DNA from: an uncultured Anaerobiospirillum sp.
GTDB taxonomy: Bacteria > Pseudomonadota > Gammaproteobacteria > Enterobacterales > Succinivibrionaceae
Direction: 5' to 3'
Assembly (NCBI GenBank): GCA_944390115.1
Contig: CALXOW010000001.1
Span: 1 to 64,000 of the forward strand
Length of the DNA: 64,000 nt
Positions within the stretch are counted from its first letter, which is position 1; the number at the start of each line of letters is the position of its first letter. Of this stretch, positions 38,498-48,036 are shown one piece after another. The notes under the pieces were generated by a model, which worked only from the letters and a program-made list of their open reading frames with translations, did no database searches and was not told the DNA's origin. The position numbers and the translations under genes are program-made.

Positions 38498-39292
38498 ATG
38501 AAAAAGTCTGTTTTAGCCGTAACTTTAGCCTTAGCGGTAGGTTCTTTACTGGGCACTGCCAGTGCCGGTACGTTGAAGGTTGGTGCTACCCCAGTGCCTC
38601 ACGCTGAAATCTTAGAGCACGTTGTCCCAGGCTTAAAGGCCCAGGGTGTTGACTTACAAGTTATCGAGTTCAACGATTACGTCCAGCCTAATTTAGCTTG
38701 CGACGACGGCGAGCTTGATGCCAACTTCTTCCAGCACCGTCCATACCTTGATGTCTTCATCAAGGATCACGGTGTTGATTTAGTTCCGGTTGCCGGTGTT
38801 CACATCGAGCCAATGGGCATTTACTCCGATAAGATCAAGGACTTAAAGGAGTTAAAGAAGGGCGATAAGGTCGCTATTCCAAATGACCCAACCAACGGCG
38901 GTCGTGCTCTGTTATTACTGGCTACTGCCGGTATTATCAAGGTACCTGATATCAATGACGTTACCGTCACCGTGCTTGATATCAGCGAGAACCCATTAGA
39001 CTTAGAGTTTGCCGAGTTAGAGGCAGCTCAATTGCCACGTGCCCTGCCTGATGTTGCTTGCGCTGTTATTAACACCAACTATGCGATGCCAGCAGGCTTA
39101 AATCCATTAAAGGACGCCCTCTACATCGAGAATGCTGACTCCCCATATGTCAACATCTTAGTTGCCAATAAGGACAGCGCTGAGACCGATGACATGAAGG
39201 CTTTAGTTAAGGCTCTGACCTCCGAGGATACCGCTGAGTTTATCCGTACTAAGTACCAAGGCGCCATTGTGCCAGTCGGCGGTGCTAAGTAG
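38498..39292 (+). CDS. metQ: methionine-binding protein MetQ (NlpA family)
   Basis: This is the substrate-binding component of the MetNIQ D/L-methionine importer. The 264-residue product shows NlpA-family blocks: LKVGATPVPHAEIL, DYVQPNLACDDGELDANFFQHRPYL, EPMGIYSDKIKDL and PNDPTNGGRALLLLATAGII. The signal peptide ends in TASAG with no lipobox cysteine, so the protein looks periplasmic and soluble rather than lipid-anchored as in E. coli. Codon use is strongly biased (TTA for Leu, GGT, GAT), as expected for high expression. The cognate metN and metI genes are 11 kb downstream. The SD region before ATG is weak. Confidence 0.93.
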   Translation: MKKSVLAVTLALAVGSLLGTASAGTLKVGATPVPHAEILEHVVPGLKAQGVDLQVIEFNDYVQPNLACDDGELDANFFQHRPYLDVFIKDHGVDLVPVAGVHIEPMGIYSDKIKDLKELKKGDKVAIPNDPTNGGRALLLLATAGIIKVPDINDVTVTVLDISENPLDLEFAELEAAQLPRALPDVACAVINTNYAMPAGLNPLKDALYIENADSPYVNILVANKDSAETDDMKALVKALTSEDTAEFIRTKYQGAIVPVGGAK

Positions 39293-39369
39293 CAATTAAT
39301 AACACGGCCTTACCCTACGGCTAGGGGTGAGGGCGCAGGTGCTGCGGCTATCGGCACCTGCCAACGTCC

Positions 39370-39414
39370 AGCCCGACTCATTCCCCAGGGATGAGCCGGG
39401 CTTTGTCATTCTTG
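39370..39414 (+). terminator. terminator after metQ
   Basis: AGCCCG-A-CTCAT pairs with ATGAG-C-CGGGCT (39370-39381 and 39391-39402), followed by TTGTCATTCTT. Confidence 0.75.
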
Positions 39415-39536
39415 CCTCATGATAATTTTGCGCTCGAGTCAATCTTGCGTCCCAGCACGCAAATCGGCACAATAAGAGGGCGCTAGATGCACCATATTGC
39501 TTAATGGTGGCAAGCGCGATCTCTGCATAGAGCTAA

Positions 39537-39690
39537 GCATAGGGCGCACAAACGCGATCTAAGAATTAGGAACACAAGAAGAATAGGGGCGCTAAGAGCG
39601 CTATCGCAATTAGGGGCGCATCAGCGCCGAAAGTATAGGGTGCGCGAGCGCCGAAAACATAGGGCGCAAGCTGCGCCCAAGCGCCGTGCT
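39537..39690 (+). repeat. array of iterated GC-rich mini-hairpins
   Basis: The unit AGGG(C/G/T)GCGC recurs about every 30 nt. Each unit is followed by a short loop and a complementary GCGC(C) arm: GGCGC-TAAGA-GCGC, GGCGC-ATCA-GCGCC, GGTGCGC-GAGCGCC and GGGCGC-AAGCT-GCGCCC. They are separated by A-rich spacers such as GAAAGTAT and GAAAACAT. The block lies between the metQ terminator and the J-domain gene and continues weakly to 39770. Confidence 0.55.
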
Positions 39691-39770
39691 TGAGGTCAGG
39701 CACAGCGCCAAGTGAGCGCCGTAAGGCGCTGGGTTTATGCGCGGTGGCGCACAGAGCAAAAGGGCACGAA

Positions 39771-41153
39771 GTGACGCGACTTTTTCTGATTCATTTAGGC
39801 CGCTTTCTCCGCTGCTATTTGCTAGCATGCTTTGGCAGCGTCTTGCTCGTGCCGCTTTCCTTTAATATCTACGATGTCATCACCCAAAATGGCTATCGTA
39901 ATGACCTCATGTTTCTGTGTACAGCGGTACTGCCGGGCGTGATCGCGGCAGGCTACACTTGGTACCAGCGGCGCCGCGTTAACTCCGATGAGATTTTGTT
40001 CTTTGTGCGCAATCGCTTGCGCTTGCATCCTGAGCTGTTACGCCCGTACTTTGCCTTAACGGGAGTGTTGCTCAGGGAAGTGGGCTTTGACCTCAATGAG
40101 CATCAGCGCAAGTTCTTAGCGGCATTGCACCTGGCAGATGAGATCGAGCGCGAGGCGCTGGCCACCCAAGCGGCCGCCAATGCCACTGCGATGGGCCTGG
40201 GTGATTTTGAGCTCAAACGCGAGCCTGGGGTGATCAATGAACTGCGCTTAGATCAGCTCGCAGCAGCTGCGGCCCAAACCGAGGCCTTAGGCTGTGTTGA
40301 GACGATCGTGCTCGCCAGCAATCTCATTTTAAAGCGCAAAAATCTTGAGTTAAGCAAGCAATACTTGTTACAGGGTTTAAACCCAGAGGGGATGAGCTTA
40401 GAGCAGGCGCTTAAAGATTTGCAGACGGCAATCAGCGGTTATGGGCCTTACTTTGAGGCTTGGGTCGCTATTTCCTTGACGCGCTCGGTCATGAATGCAC
40501 TGCCCCCAGAGCAGCATCGCGACTTTAATGCCCTGCGGCAAAACCCAGTGATCCACCAAGTAGCAGCTGCGCTGTTAGCCAATGAGGTGGCCTATCGCTG
40601 CGCCCATAATTTCTCGTTTATGCTCAATCAAGAGGTCTATCGCCTGCGCCATCGGGCCGCCTTTATTCGCCAGCAATTTGAGCAAGCGCAAGCGGCGGCG
40701 CGGGCGCGCCGTCAAGGTGAGACCGAGCAAACTCAGGGCACCAAGCAGCATAATGGCTACAGCTTTAGGCAAGGCCCCGACGACGCCTTTTCCTATGGCT
40801 CCTACTATTATCACGGCTATTACGAGCCGGGCCAAGATCCGCGTTATGGCGCTGAGCATGAGGACTTTGAGGGCTCGCGCTACAGCTATCGCGATCACTA
40901 CAAGCGTGACGCGGGCGCAGATGAACCCAAGGAAGAGCTCACGGAGCTGCAAAAGGCTTATCAGATCTTGGGAGTGAGTGCAGATGACTCAGTTAGCACC
41001 ATCAAAGCCCAGTATCGCCGCCTGGCCTTTCGCTTCCACCCTGATCACATCAAGGATTACTTGCACCTAAGTCCAGGGCAGCAGCGCTTGCTCAATGCTA
41101 AATTCCAAGAGATCTGCGCCGCCTATAGCACGGTTATGGCCTCACGCCAGTAG
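39771..41153 (+). CDS. membrane-anchored J-domain protein (DjlA-like)
   Basis: This predicted co-chaperone recruits DnaK/Hsp70. Near the N-terminus is a hydrophobic pair of segments (about residues 8-30 and 40-60), then a helical, TerB/DjlA-like cytosolic region. A Tyr/Gly/Asp-rich linker (GSYYYHGYYEPG) leads to a C-terminal J domain with LQKAYQILGVSADDSVSTIK and the essential HPD (His423-Pro-Asp in FHPDHI). The layout resembles DjlA (N-terminal TM, TerB region, C-terminal J domain). The frame opens at a TTG (39690), but GTG at 39771 has AAAGGG 6 nt upstream and begins right before the first TM segment. 460 residues. Confidence 0.8.
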   Translation: MTRLFLIHLGRFLRCYLLACFGSVLLVPLSFNIYDVITQNGYRNDLMFLCTAVLPGVIAAGYTWYQRRRVNSDEILFFVRNRLRLHPELLRPYFALTGVLLREVGFDLNEHQRKFLAALHLADEIEREALATQAAANATAMGLGDFELKREPGVINELRLDQLAAAAAQTEALGCVETIVLASNLILKRKNLELSKQYLLQGLNPEGMSLEQALKDLQTAISGYGPYFEAWVAISLTRSVMNALPPEQHRDFNALRQNPVIHQVAAALLANEVAYRCAHNFSFMLNQEVYRLRHRAAFIRQQFEQAQAAARARRQGETEQTQGTKQHNGYSFRQGPDDAFSYGSYYYHGYYEPGQDPRYGAEHEDFEGSRYSYRDHYKRDAGADEPKEELTELQKAYQILGVSADDSVSTIKAQYRRLAFRFHPDHIKDYLHLSPGQQRLLNAKFQEICAAYSTVMASRQ

Positions 41154-41489
41154 CACGGTAAGCCGCGCACATAGCAGGGCAAGCAGCGTACGTAGCACGA
41201 CAGAAGGTGCGGGCAACTTGCCAGAATGTGAGCGCCTAACCTTGTTGGCTGGCCTGAGAGGTTGCATAATGAGCTCAGATCTCAGTCTCAATGGCGGGCG
41301 AGAGCCGCTCTAACCTGCGGTCAGTCTCATCTGCCAATGGAGCTGTCCCTAATCGAGCTTAATGCAGGAGCCAGCACGCTTAGCCAAGTCTTGGGGTGCG
41401 CTCTAAGTTGGGACGCAAGTGCGCAGCGCGCGCAGTGAGGCGACGGTGCATGTGCCTCCAAAAATTTCAATCAAGAGGAAGGAATCCCC
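41154..41489. other. intergenic region before the pRiA4b-like cluster
   Basis: No supported ORF. The first part repeats GCGCACGTAGCA-like and AGCACG motifs. A promoter for the cluster is expected near the right end but was not identified. Confidence 0.45.
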
Positions 41490-42935
41490 ATGTCAAAGAA
41501 AGCGCAACAAAACGCGAGCCGCCGCGCCGCCGCTAAACGGGTCGCCCGCCAAAAGGCTTTAGCCAAGAAGGCTCAGGCGGGAAATTCAGCGCCAAGCAAA
41601 GCGTCCAATCAGGAGCCAATTTTTGGTACTGGGGGCATGCCTGATTTCTTTTCGATGAAGTGGCAACAAGAACTGCTGGGGAGTGTTATGCCAACTAATG
41701 CCAAGTTGGTCGAAGAGCACGACACTGCCGTGCCTGAGCAGTTCTATCTGGTCAAGGTAAAGCTCAATAACGCTGACAATAAGGTGTGGCGGCGCATCTT
41801 AATCAGCAATAAGGAGCGCCTGTCGGATCTGCATAACGAGATCAAGAGAGTCTTTACCTGGGACGATGATCGTGAGGCCTTCTTCTATGATGATGCCACC
41901 TGCCGTAATTTAATAAGCTGCACTGAACTGCGACCAGGCCACTTTTTTCCTGATTGTAGGCTCGACCAAGTGTTAAAGTCGGGTAAGAAATTAGGTTATG
42001 TTTTAGATCAGTTCAGCGGATGGCAACACACCATCACGGTCGAACAGGTCGTGGCCGATCGCAGTGAACTACCGGCAGACTTAGTCTGGAGTCAGGGCAA
42101 TGATGTCGAGCAGTTTCTAGGCTCCGATGCTTTCTCTGAGATCGATGAAGAGACTAGGAACGAGGCCGCCAAGTACAAAGGGGCGTACACGTTCAAAGTT
42201 GAGCTTCTGGGCACCAAGGAGCCAGTTTGGCGCACTATTGTCTGCCCAGCTAGCGACTATTTTGGCAATCTTTCCAATAGCATTCATGATAGCTTTGGCT
42301 GGACAGAAGGCTATTATCCGGGCGCTTTCTACAGCGACCCAGAGTGCCAGCAAGTGCTGAGCAGTGCGTTGAACGCAACGGGATATTTTGGGCATGATTA
42401 TTTAGGGGCGGTGCTTAAGCCTGGCATGCAATTCATCTTTACCTGTGGTATTGAGCAAAGCAAACGCTTCCTAGTTACGGTGGAACGTTGGGCCTCTTGT
42501 CAAGGGGAAGCGGCAGCAGGAACTATCAGGGGCGTAGGCGACTTCAATAAAGAAGACTTACAGCCTGATGTTAGCTACTTGCTCAAGGTTGAGCGCAGCA
42601 ACTCCACTACTCCATTATGGTTCCGCGTATTGCTTAACAACAAGGACAACTTTGAGGACTTGTTCGAGGCAATCAAGGAGCAGCTCACCAGGCAACAAAA
42701 GACACTTGCGACTTTCTATTTGGATTCAAGTTTTCAGGTCAAACTGTGTGCGTTCAACCAATATTTTGGGGGGATCTTCCCTAACCCTAAGCTGTTCAAG
42801 TGGCTCGAACCAGGCCTAAAGTTTGGTTTTAGCTCAGGGCCTGAGCAGCAGTACACCATCACGGTCGAGCAAGTGGTAGCTGATAAGAGTGAGTTGCCGA
42901 GCGATTTGCAGTGGTCGCAAGGCGTAAACGCCTAA
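41490..42935 (+). CDS. three-domain pRiA4b ORF-3-like protein
   Basis: The 481-residue protein has a Lys/Arg/Ala-rich N-terminal 45 residues (RRAAAKRVARQKALAKKAQ) and three tandem domains at about 84-210, 232-345 and 362-481. Each domain follows the pattern (Y/F)xLKVxL...WRRIxxxxxxxxSDLHxxI...FxW, then Y/F-x-D...PDP, G, and (F/V)TVE...LP.DLxWSQG. This is the plasmid pRiA4b ORF-3 / IS1096 TnpR-passenger-like fold (PF07929), whose function is unknown. Domains 1 and 3 end in the same ADRSELPADLVWSQG-type motif. GAGGAAGG precedes the ATG. It is the first gene of a six-gene, same-strand run. Confidence 0.8.
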   Translation: MSKKAQQNASRRAAAKRVARQKALAKKAQAGNSAPSKASNQEPIFGTGGMPDFFSMKWQQELLGSVMPTNAKLVEEHDTAVPEQFYLVKVKLNNADNKVWRRILISNKERLSDLHNEIKRVFTWDDDREAFFYDDATCRNLISCTELRPGHFFPDCRLDQVLKSGKKLGYVLDQFSGWQHTITVEQVVADRSELPADLVWSQGNDVEQFLGSDAFSEIDEETRNEAAKYKGAYTFKVELLGTKEPVWRTIVCPASDYFGNLSNSIHDSFGWTEGYYPGAFYSDPECQQVLSSALNATGYFGHDYLGAVLKPGMQFIFTCGIEQSKRFLVTVERWASCQGEAAAGTIRGVGDFNKEDLQPDVSYLLKVERSNSTTPLWFRVLLNNKDNFEDLFEAIKEQLTRQQKTLATFYLDSSFQVKLCAFNQYFGGIFPNPKLFKWLEPGLKFGFSSGPEQQYTITVEQVVADKSELPSDLQWSQGVNA

Positions 42936-42985
42936 GCTGCGGTAAGTGAGGCCAGCAGAGGTTGGCCTTGTTAAGGAGAATTGTC

Positions 42986-45900
42986 ATGGCGTCAAAAAAT
43001 AAGAACAAGGCCAAGCCTCAGCAGGCAGCGGCCAACAACAGAGCCTCACCGCAACAGGCGTCAGGCAGTAACAAGGCCAAGTCTCAACAGGCTGGTAGCA
43101 ATAAGCCCAAGTCGCAGCAGGGGGCGAGCAAAAAGACAGCGCCGCAGCAGACTGTGGGCGGTAAGAAGTCCGGGCCGCAGCGCGGGAGTAACGGCAAGTC
43201 CCCTGCTCAGCACAATACGGCGCAACAAAAGGTTAAGGCTCAGTACGAAGAGGCTAAGGCTAAGATCGTTCAGGCCAATCAGGGCATTAACTTTTTCCTC
43301 TTTAAGGTGCAGAACTTGCGCGCCTATCCGCCGCAGTGGCATCGTATCGTGCTGCGCGCCGACGCTAAATTATCGGAGCTGAGCCGTCAGATCGAAGAAA
43401 ACTTTGGCCACGCTCAGGGTAAGGCCAGCTTCTACCGCGATTCAGGCTGCGTCGATAAGGTCAGCTCGCGTGGTGCGCACTCCACTAAGTTCAACCCTGA
43501 TTTGACGCTGCGCGAGGTCTTTATTAAAGGCCATTGCTATGGCTATCTGTGCGGCGAGCATAACGAGTTGCGGCACACCGTGATGGTCGAGCATGCTGAG
43601 GCCAAAGAAAGAGACCTGCCTAATGCGCTTCAGATGCACGAGTTTGGCTATCGCCCTCGTGATTATTACGACGATGACTTCGACGAAGATGATGAGGAGT
43701 TCATCTTCGATGACGAAGACGACGAGTTAGAGGATGAGTTCGAGGATGACTACGAGGACGATTCCGACGAGTACGAGGATGATGTCGACGAGTACGACGA
43801 CGATGACTCTGAGGATGAGGAGGCCCCGGTCGGTTGCTTTTCCCTCAAGGTTGAGCTGGTAGGGGCTCAGCCACCGGTACGCCGCGTGATCGACCTCAAT
43901 GCCAATGACCAATTCTCGGATTTAGTCGAGCAAATGCTTGAGGCATTTGACATCGAGCATGAGTTGCTGGGCACCTTCTATCGCGATGCCAAGTGCACAA
44001 AGAAATTGTGCAGCTCGCTCAACGACGATGATGAGATGCATCCGAATCATTATCTGGGCTCCGAACTCAAAAAAGGCCAGCGCTTTTACTTCGCCTTTGG
44101 CTTAATGCAAAGCAAGAAGTTTGCGCTCACAGTTGAGGATTATGCCTTAGAGCGCAAGGATTTAGCGTATGACTTATGGGGTGGTGAAGGCGATCTTGAT
44201 GATATCAATGGCCCTGAGTGCTATTACCTGCTTAAGGTCACGCTCAAAGGCTTTAACAAGAAGATTTGGCGTCGCATCGCTATCAGCAACCAGGCCCATT
44301 TCTCGGGCTTGCAAAACGCGGTGATTGATCGGTTTGACTGGGAGGATTCCTACAGCTACGAATCTGTCTTCTACTGCGACACTGAGTGTCTCTATACTTT
44401 TTGCCAAACGGACGAGGATGAGTGGACCTTTGATTACGATCCACCGCTGTTCCAATTTTTGGAGCCGGGCATCAAGTTTGGTCTGACGATTGACTTGGCC
44501 GAGCACGTGATCGAGGTGGAGCGGGTGATTAAGGGCCAAAACGATCTGCCGCAAAACTTAGTCTGGTACCACGGTGACTTTACCCCGCGCGATTTCTTCA
44601 TCAACAACTTCAACGGCCTCGATGACGATGATGACGACGAACTTGACGCCGAGGAAGATGACATCGAGGACGAGGATGACTCGCCCGCGTATCAAGGTAA
44701 CACCGATGCTGCCTTGGCCGGTTACTTTGCTCTCCAGTTTGAGCTGGTGGGCGCCCAGCCGCCGCTGCGCCGCAACATCGTAATCAGTGCTGACTCCCAA
44801 TGCTCGGATTTAGTCTATGAGATGTTCGAGGAGCTGGGCTATGATCTACATTTGCTCGGTACTTTCTTTAGCGACCTCAAGTGCACCAAGCGTTTGTGCA
44901 GCTCGCTCAATGACGATGAAAAGATGCTGCCTGACCCGTATCTGGGCCATGAGCTCAAAAAAGGTCAGCGCTTGTGCTATGCCTATGGCTTGAGGCAGCG
45001 CCAGAAATTGGCGATCACGGTGGTCGATCGGGCCTTAGAGCAGCAGGACTTAAAGTTCGATGCCGACTACAACACTGGCTCCCTAGCAGAGCTCAAGATC
45101 CCTAAGCGCACTTATCTGCTCAAGGTTACGGTCAAAGACATTAAGAAGCAGGTCTGGCGCCGAATCGCAATCAGCAACCAGGCTCATTTCTCTGACTTGC
45201 AAGTCGCAATCCTCTCTGAGCTGGGCTGGGACCAAATTTATAGCTTCGACACCGCTTTCTACTGCGATCCTGAGTGCAACTACATCTTTTGCCAAACGAT
45301 TACGGATAAGTGGACCTATGATGTAGATCCGCCGCTGTTCCAATTTTTGCAGCCGGGCATCAAGTTTGGTGCCGAGATCGATTTAAACGAGCTGGTGATT
45401 GAGGTAGAGCGCGAGGTCAAAAGCAAGAGCGAGTTACCTGCCAACTTAGTCTGGCGTCAAGGTAGCTTTGTCCCGCAAGCTTTAGACTCCAGCGACGATG
45501 AGCTGGACGACGATGAGTTTTATTTCCTGCTCGACGACGATGAACTTGAGGACGAAGACGAGTTTGAGGACGAGGATGACGACGAAGATGAGGTTCCGGT
45601 CGGCTGCTTTGCCGTCAAGTTTGAGCAGGTGGGAGCGCAGCCGCCGCTACGGGGCACTTTATTGGTCAATGCTAACAAGGGCTTCTCTGATTTAGGTGCC
45701 GCTATGTTGCATGCGCTGGGCTTTGAGCAAGACTTCTTGGGCTCCTTCTACCGCGATGCTAAGTGCAAAAAGCTCATTTGCAGCTCGTTTAACAATGACG
45801 AAGAGATGCAGCCTGATCCGTACTTGGGATCGGAGCTCAAAAAAGGCCAGTGTCTGTACTTCACCTATGGCTTGATGCAGCGCAAGAAGCTCAAGATCAC

Positions 45901-46345
45901 GGTGTCAGATTACGGCTGGTTGCCTGAGAATTTAGCAATGGACCCAGACTATGCCGTGGGCTCGGTTGAGGATGCCTCAGGAATTGAGGAGTGCTCTTAC
46001 CTGCTCAAGATCGCTGTCGAAAGATCCAAGCACCAGGTCTGGCGCCGGATCCTGATCGGCAACAAGCAGCGCTTCTCAGACTTGCAAAACGCGCTCAGCA
46101 AGAGCTTGGGTTGGGATAAGCACGACTTAATTTCAAGCTTTTACAGCGATCCTGAGTGCAAATTCGTCTTTTGTCAGACGGATGAGGGTGAGGACCTTGA
46201 TGCTGATCCGCAACTGTGCTATTTCTTAGAGCCCGGTATCAAGTTTGGCTTCAAGCTTGGCCGCAAGCAATGCGTGATCGAGGTGGAGCGCGTGCTCAAG
46301 AGCAAAGACGAGTTGCCACCAGACTTAGTCTGGAGCCAGGGCTAA
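42986..46345 (+). CDS. giant seven-domain pRiA4b ORF-3-like protein with acidic linkers
   Basis: The 1,119-residue protein starts at ATG 42986 (AAGGAGA 7 nt upstream; the frame is open from 42962). Residues 1-90 are Lys/Gln/Ser-rich and basic, with SQQ-type repeats. Domain A is at about 100-215. Then a two-domain unit B-C occurs three times: B at 281-391, 578-690 and 872-985; C at 411-530, 709-830 and 1004-1119. Asp/Glu-rich linkers (about 225-277, 543-568 and 834-870) precede each B. B domains share VGAQPP(V/L)RR, LCSSLNDDDEM-like and GSELKKGQ motifs. C domains share KKxWRRIAISNQAHFS, FYCDxEC and FLEPGIKFG. The internal triplication is evident. Function unknown. Confidence 0.8.
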   Translation: MASKNKNKAKPQQAAANNRASPQQASGSNKAKSQQAGSNKPKSQQGASKKTAPQQTVGGKKSGPQRGSNGKSPAQHNTAQQKVKAQYEEAKAKIVQANQGINFFLFKVQNLRAYPPQWHRIVLRADAKLSELSRQIEENFGHAQGKASFYRDSGCVDKVSSRGAHSTKFNPDLTLREVFIKGHCYGYLCGEHNELRHTVMVEHAEAKERDLPNALQMHEFGYRPRDYYDDDFDEDDEEFIFDDEDDELEDEFEDDYEDDSDEYEDDVDEYDDDDSEDEEAPVGCFSLKVELVGAQPPVRRVIDLNANDQFSDLVEQMLEAFDIEHELLGTFYRDAKCTKKLCSSLNDDDEMHPNHYLGSELKKGQRFYFAFGLMQSKKFALTVEDYALERKDLAYDLWGGEGDLDDINGPECYYLLKVTLKGFNKKIWRRIAISNQAHFSGLQNAVIDRFDWEDSYSYESVFYCDTECLYTFCQTDEDEWTFDYDPPLFQFLEPGIKFGLTIDLAEHVIEVERVIKGQNDLPQNLVWYHGDFTPRDFFINNFNGLDDDDDDELDAEEDDIEDEDDSPAYQGNTDAALAGYFALQFELVGAQPPLRRNIVISADSQCSDLVYEMFEELGYDLHLLGTFFSDLKCTKRLCSSLNDDEKMLPDPYLGHELKKGQRLCYAYGLRQRQKLAITVVDRALEQQDLKFDADYNTGSLAELKIPKRTYLLKVTVKDIKKQVWRRIAISNQAHFSDLQVAILSELGWDQIYSFDTAFYCDPECNYIFCQTITDKWTYDVDPPLFQFLQPGIKFGAEIDLNELVIEVEREVKSKSELPANLVWRQGSFVPQALDSSDDELDDDEFYFLLDDDELEDEDEFEDEDDDEDEVPVGCFAVKFEQVGAQPPLRGTLLVNANKGFSDLGAAMLHALGFEQDFLGSFYRDAKCKKLICSSFNNDEEMQPDPYLGSELKKGQCLYFTYGLMQRKKLKITVSDYGWLPENLAMDPDYAVGSVEDASGIEECSYLLKIAVERSKHQVWRRILIGNKQRFSDLQNALSKSLGWDKHDLISSFYSDPECKFVFCQTDEGEDLDADPQLCYFLEPGIKFGFKLGRKQCVIEVERVLKSKDELPPDLVWSQG

Positions 46346-46386
46346 CTCAAGCCACTTGATTTCATCTGTAAATTTTAGGAGCTGCT

Positions 46387-47304
46387 ATGGCTACAACCTC
46401 AAAGAAGACCAAGCCTGAGCTTGAGGCAGAACGTGCTGACCTCGAACCAGATGGGGTTGAACTCGACGACGAGTTCGAGGATGACTTTGAGGAGGACTAC
46501 GGCGAGGCGAAAGGCTGGTTCTTGCTCAAAGTCGAGCTGCTGCAATATAAGGTGCCAGTGTGGCGCCGTATCACGCTCCCTGACAATGCCCAATTGAGCG
46601 ATCTTAAGGATTGCATCCTGGAGCATTTTGGCTTGGACGATGATGTCGATACCGAGTTCTACGCGGGCGACAGCTTCAAGAAGTTTGTGACCTGCACGGG
46701 GCTTGTGGCGGATTATTATGACCCGGATCCTACCTTGCGCCAATTGCTAAATCCGGGTAAGTACCTTGGTTTTCAGCTTGCTGATGCCAAGAAGTCACGC
46801 TTCCTGGTCACGTTCGAGCAGTTTGTGCAAAACCGAGGTGAGCTGCCTCTTGATTTGGTGATGGAGCAAGGCGTGATTGAGGATGATGTCCCTGAGTACT
46901 TTTTCCTGCTCAAGGTGCAGCTCAAAGGTGCTAAGCCTCCGGTCTGGCGCCGCATCTTAATCTCGAGCAAGAAGCGTTTTTCGGATTTGCATCGCGAAAT
47001 CCAGTTCAAGTTTGGCTGGGATAACGACCACTTGGCGGCCTTCTACGCTGACAAAGGCTTTCGCAATGAGTTTTGCGTGGCCGACTATCCTGGTGAGTTC
47101 ACACCTGATCCCAAGCTGGAGCGCTTTCTTGCGGTGGGCGTAGCCTTTAGCTACCTCTTTGACTTTGGCGACTGCTGGCGCCATGTCATCACGGTCGAAA
47201 AGGTGGTGTCCGATCGCAGCGAGCTGCCGCAAAAGCTGATTTGGTCCAAGGGCGATAACGTCCCACAGTATCCGAACTTCGACGACGAAGAAGATTTTGA
47301 GTAA
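46387..47304 (+). CDS. two-domain pRiA4b ORF-3-like protein
   Basis: The 305-residue protein has an acidic N-terminus (DDEFEDDFEEDYGEA) followed by two domains at about 43-165 and 172-295. The second is the most canonical in the cluster: LLKVQLKGAKPPVWRRILIS, DLHREIQFKFGWDNDHLAAF, FSYLFDFGDCWRHVITVEKV and LPQKLIWSKGDNVPQYPNFD. The first lacks the DFGDxWxH signature. The tail is acidic (DDEEDFE). TTTAGGAGCTGCT precedes ATG. It starts 41 nt after the seven-domain gene and ends 10 nt before the next, so cotranscription is likely. Confidence 0.82.
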   Translation: MATTSKKTKPELEAERADLEPDGVELDDEFEDDFEEDYGEAKGWFLLKVELLQYKVPVWRRITLPDNAQLSDLKDCILEHFGLDDDVDTEFYAGDSFKKFVTCTGLVADYYDPDPTLRQLLNPGKYLGFQLADAKKSRFLVTFEQFVQNRGELPLDLVMEQGVIEDDVPEYFFLLKVQLKGAKPPVWRRILISSKKRFSDLHREIQFKFGWDNDHLAAFYADKGFRNEFCVADYPGEFTPDPKLERFLAVGVAFSYLFDFGDCWRHVITVEKVVSDRSELPQKLIWSKGDNVPQYPNFDDEEDFE

Positions 47305-47313
47305 GGAGCCAAT

Positions 47314-48036
47314 ATGGCAAAGAAAACTTCAGCCTCACGCAATGCCAGTAAGAAGGCGATGCAAAAGAAGGCTGCACGCCAAAAGGCCTTAGCCAAGAAG
47401 GGAAGCGGACCAAGCCGCGATAATTCCGCCTTTGGCTTTGATGGCATGGACATGTCAGGCATGGGGATGCCTAATTTTGGCTCAATCGGCGCGGGCGATA
47501 TGGACTCGTTTTTTGCGCATATGGATCAGGCCAATGCATGGGCGCAACGCCAGAGAGAGCTCAAGGCACCGCGCAATAAGGCGCGTTTTGCCCAGAACGC
47601 TCAGGCTAACGAGGGTGTTAATTTCTTCCTCGTTAAGGTGAGCTACACCAAGGCCGCAAGCCCGGTGTGGCGTCGTTTGGTGATCTCCGCTGACGCTCCT
47701 GTCTCTGTCCTGCATTCCGACATTCAAGATGCCTTTGATTGGGACAATGACCATATGTCGTGCTTTTGCTGGGACACGGCCTGCCACGATGATTTTTCGG
47801 TCACGGTCGACAACCCTTGGACCTTTGTCCCTAATCCAAAAGTGCGCGAAGTGCTGCGGGAAGGGGCCAAAATTGGCTACAACTACAACTTTTTCCATGA
47901 CATGATCCACGTGATCGAAGTGGAAAAGGCCATGGTCGAGATTAACGACTACGATCCGGATCTTAAGATGGAGCAGGGGGAGCCTCCTGAGATGCCAGGT
48001 ACAGCGATCCTGATGCCGTTCTCAATGGACCATTAG
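47314..48036 (+). CDS. single-domain pRiA4b ORF-3-like protein with basic N-terminus
   Basis: The 240-residue protein has a Lys/Arg/Ala-rich start (SRNASKKAMQKKAARQKALA) resembling the N-terminus of the first gene in the cluster, then a Gly/Met/Phe-rich segment (about 40-65). One domain lies at about 104-225 (FLVKVSYTKAASPVWRRLVI, SDIQDAFDWDNDHMSCF, NYNFFHDMIHVIEVEKA). The DFGDxWxH signature is altered to NFFHDMIH. GGAGCC lies 6 nt upstream of ATG. The following 236 nt (48037-48272) hold no gene. Confidence 0.8.
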   Translation: MAKKTSASRNASKKAMQKKAARQKALAKKGSGPSRDNSAFGFDGMDMSGMGMPNFGSIGAGDMDSFFAHMDQANAWAQRQRELKAPRNKARFAQNAQANEGVNFFLVKVSYTKAASPVWRRLVISADAPVSVLHSDIQDAFDWDNDHMSCFCWDTACHDDFSVTVDNPWTFVPNPKVREVLREGAKIGYNYNFFHDMIHVIEVEKAMVEINDYDPDLKMEQGEPPEMPGTAILMPFSMDH

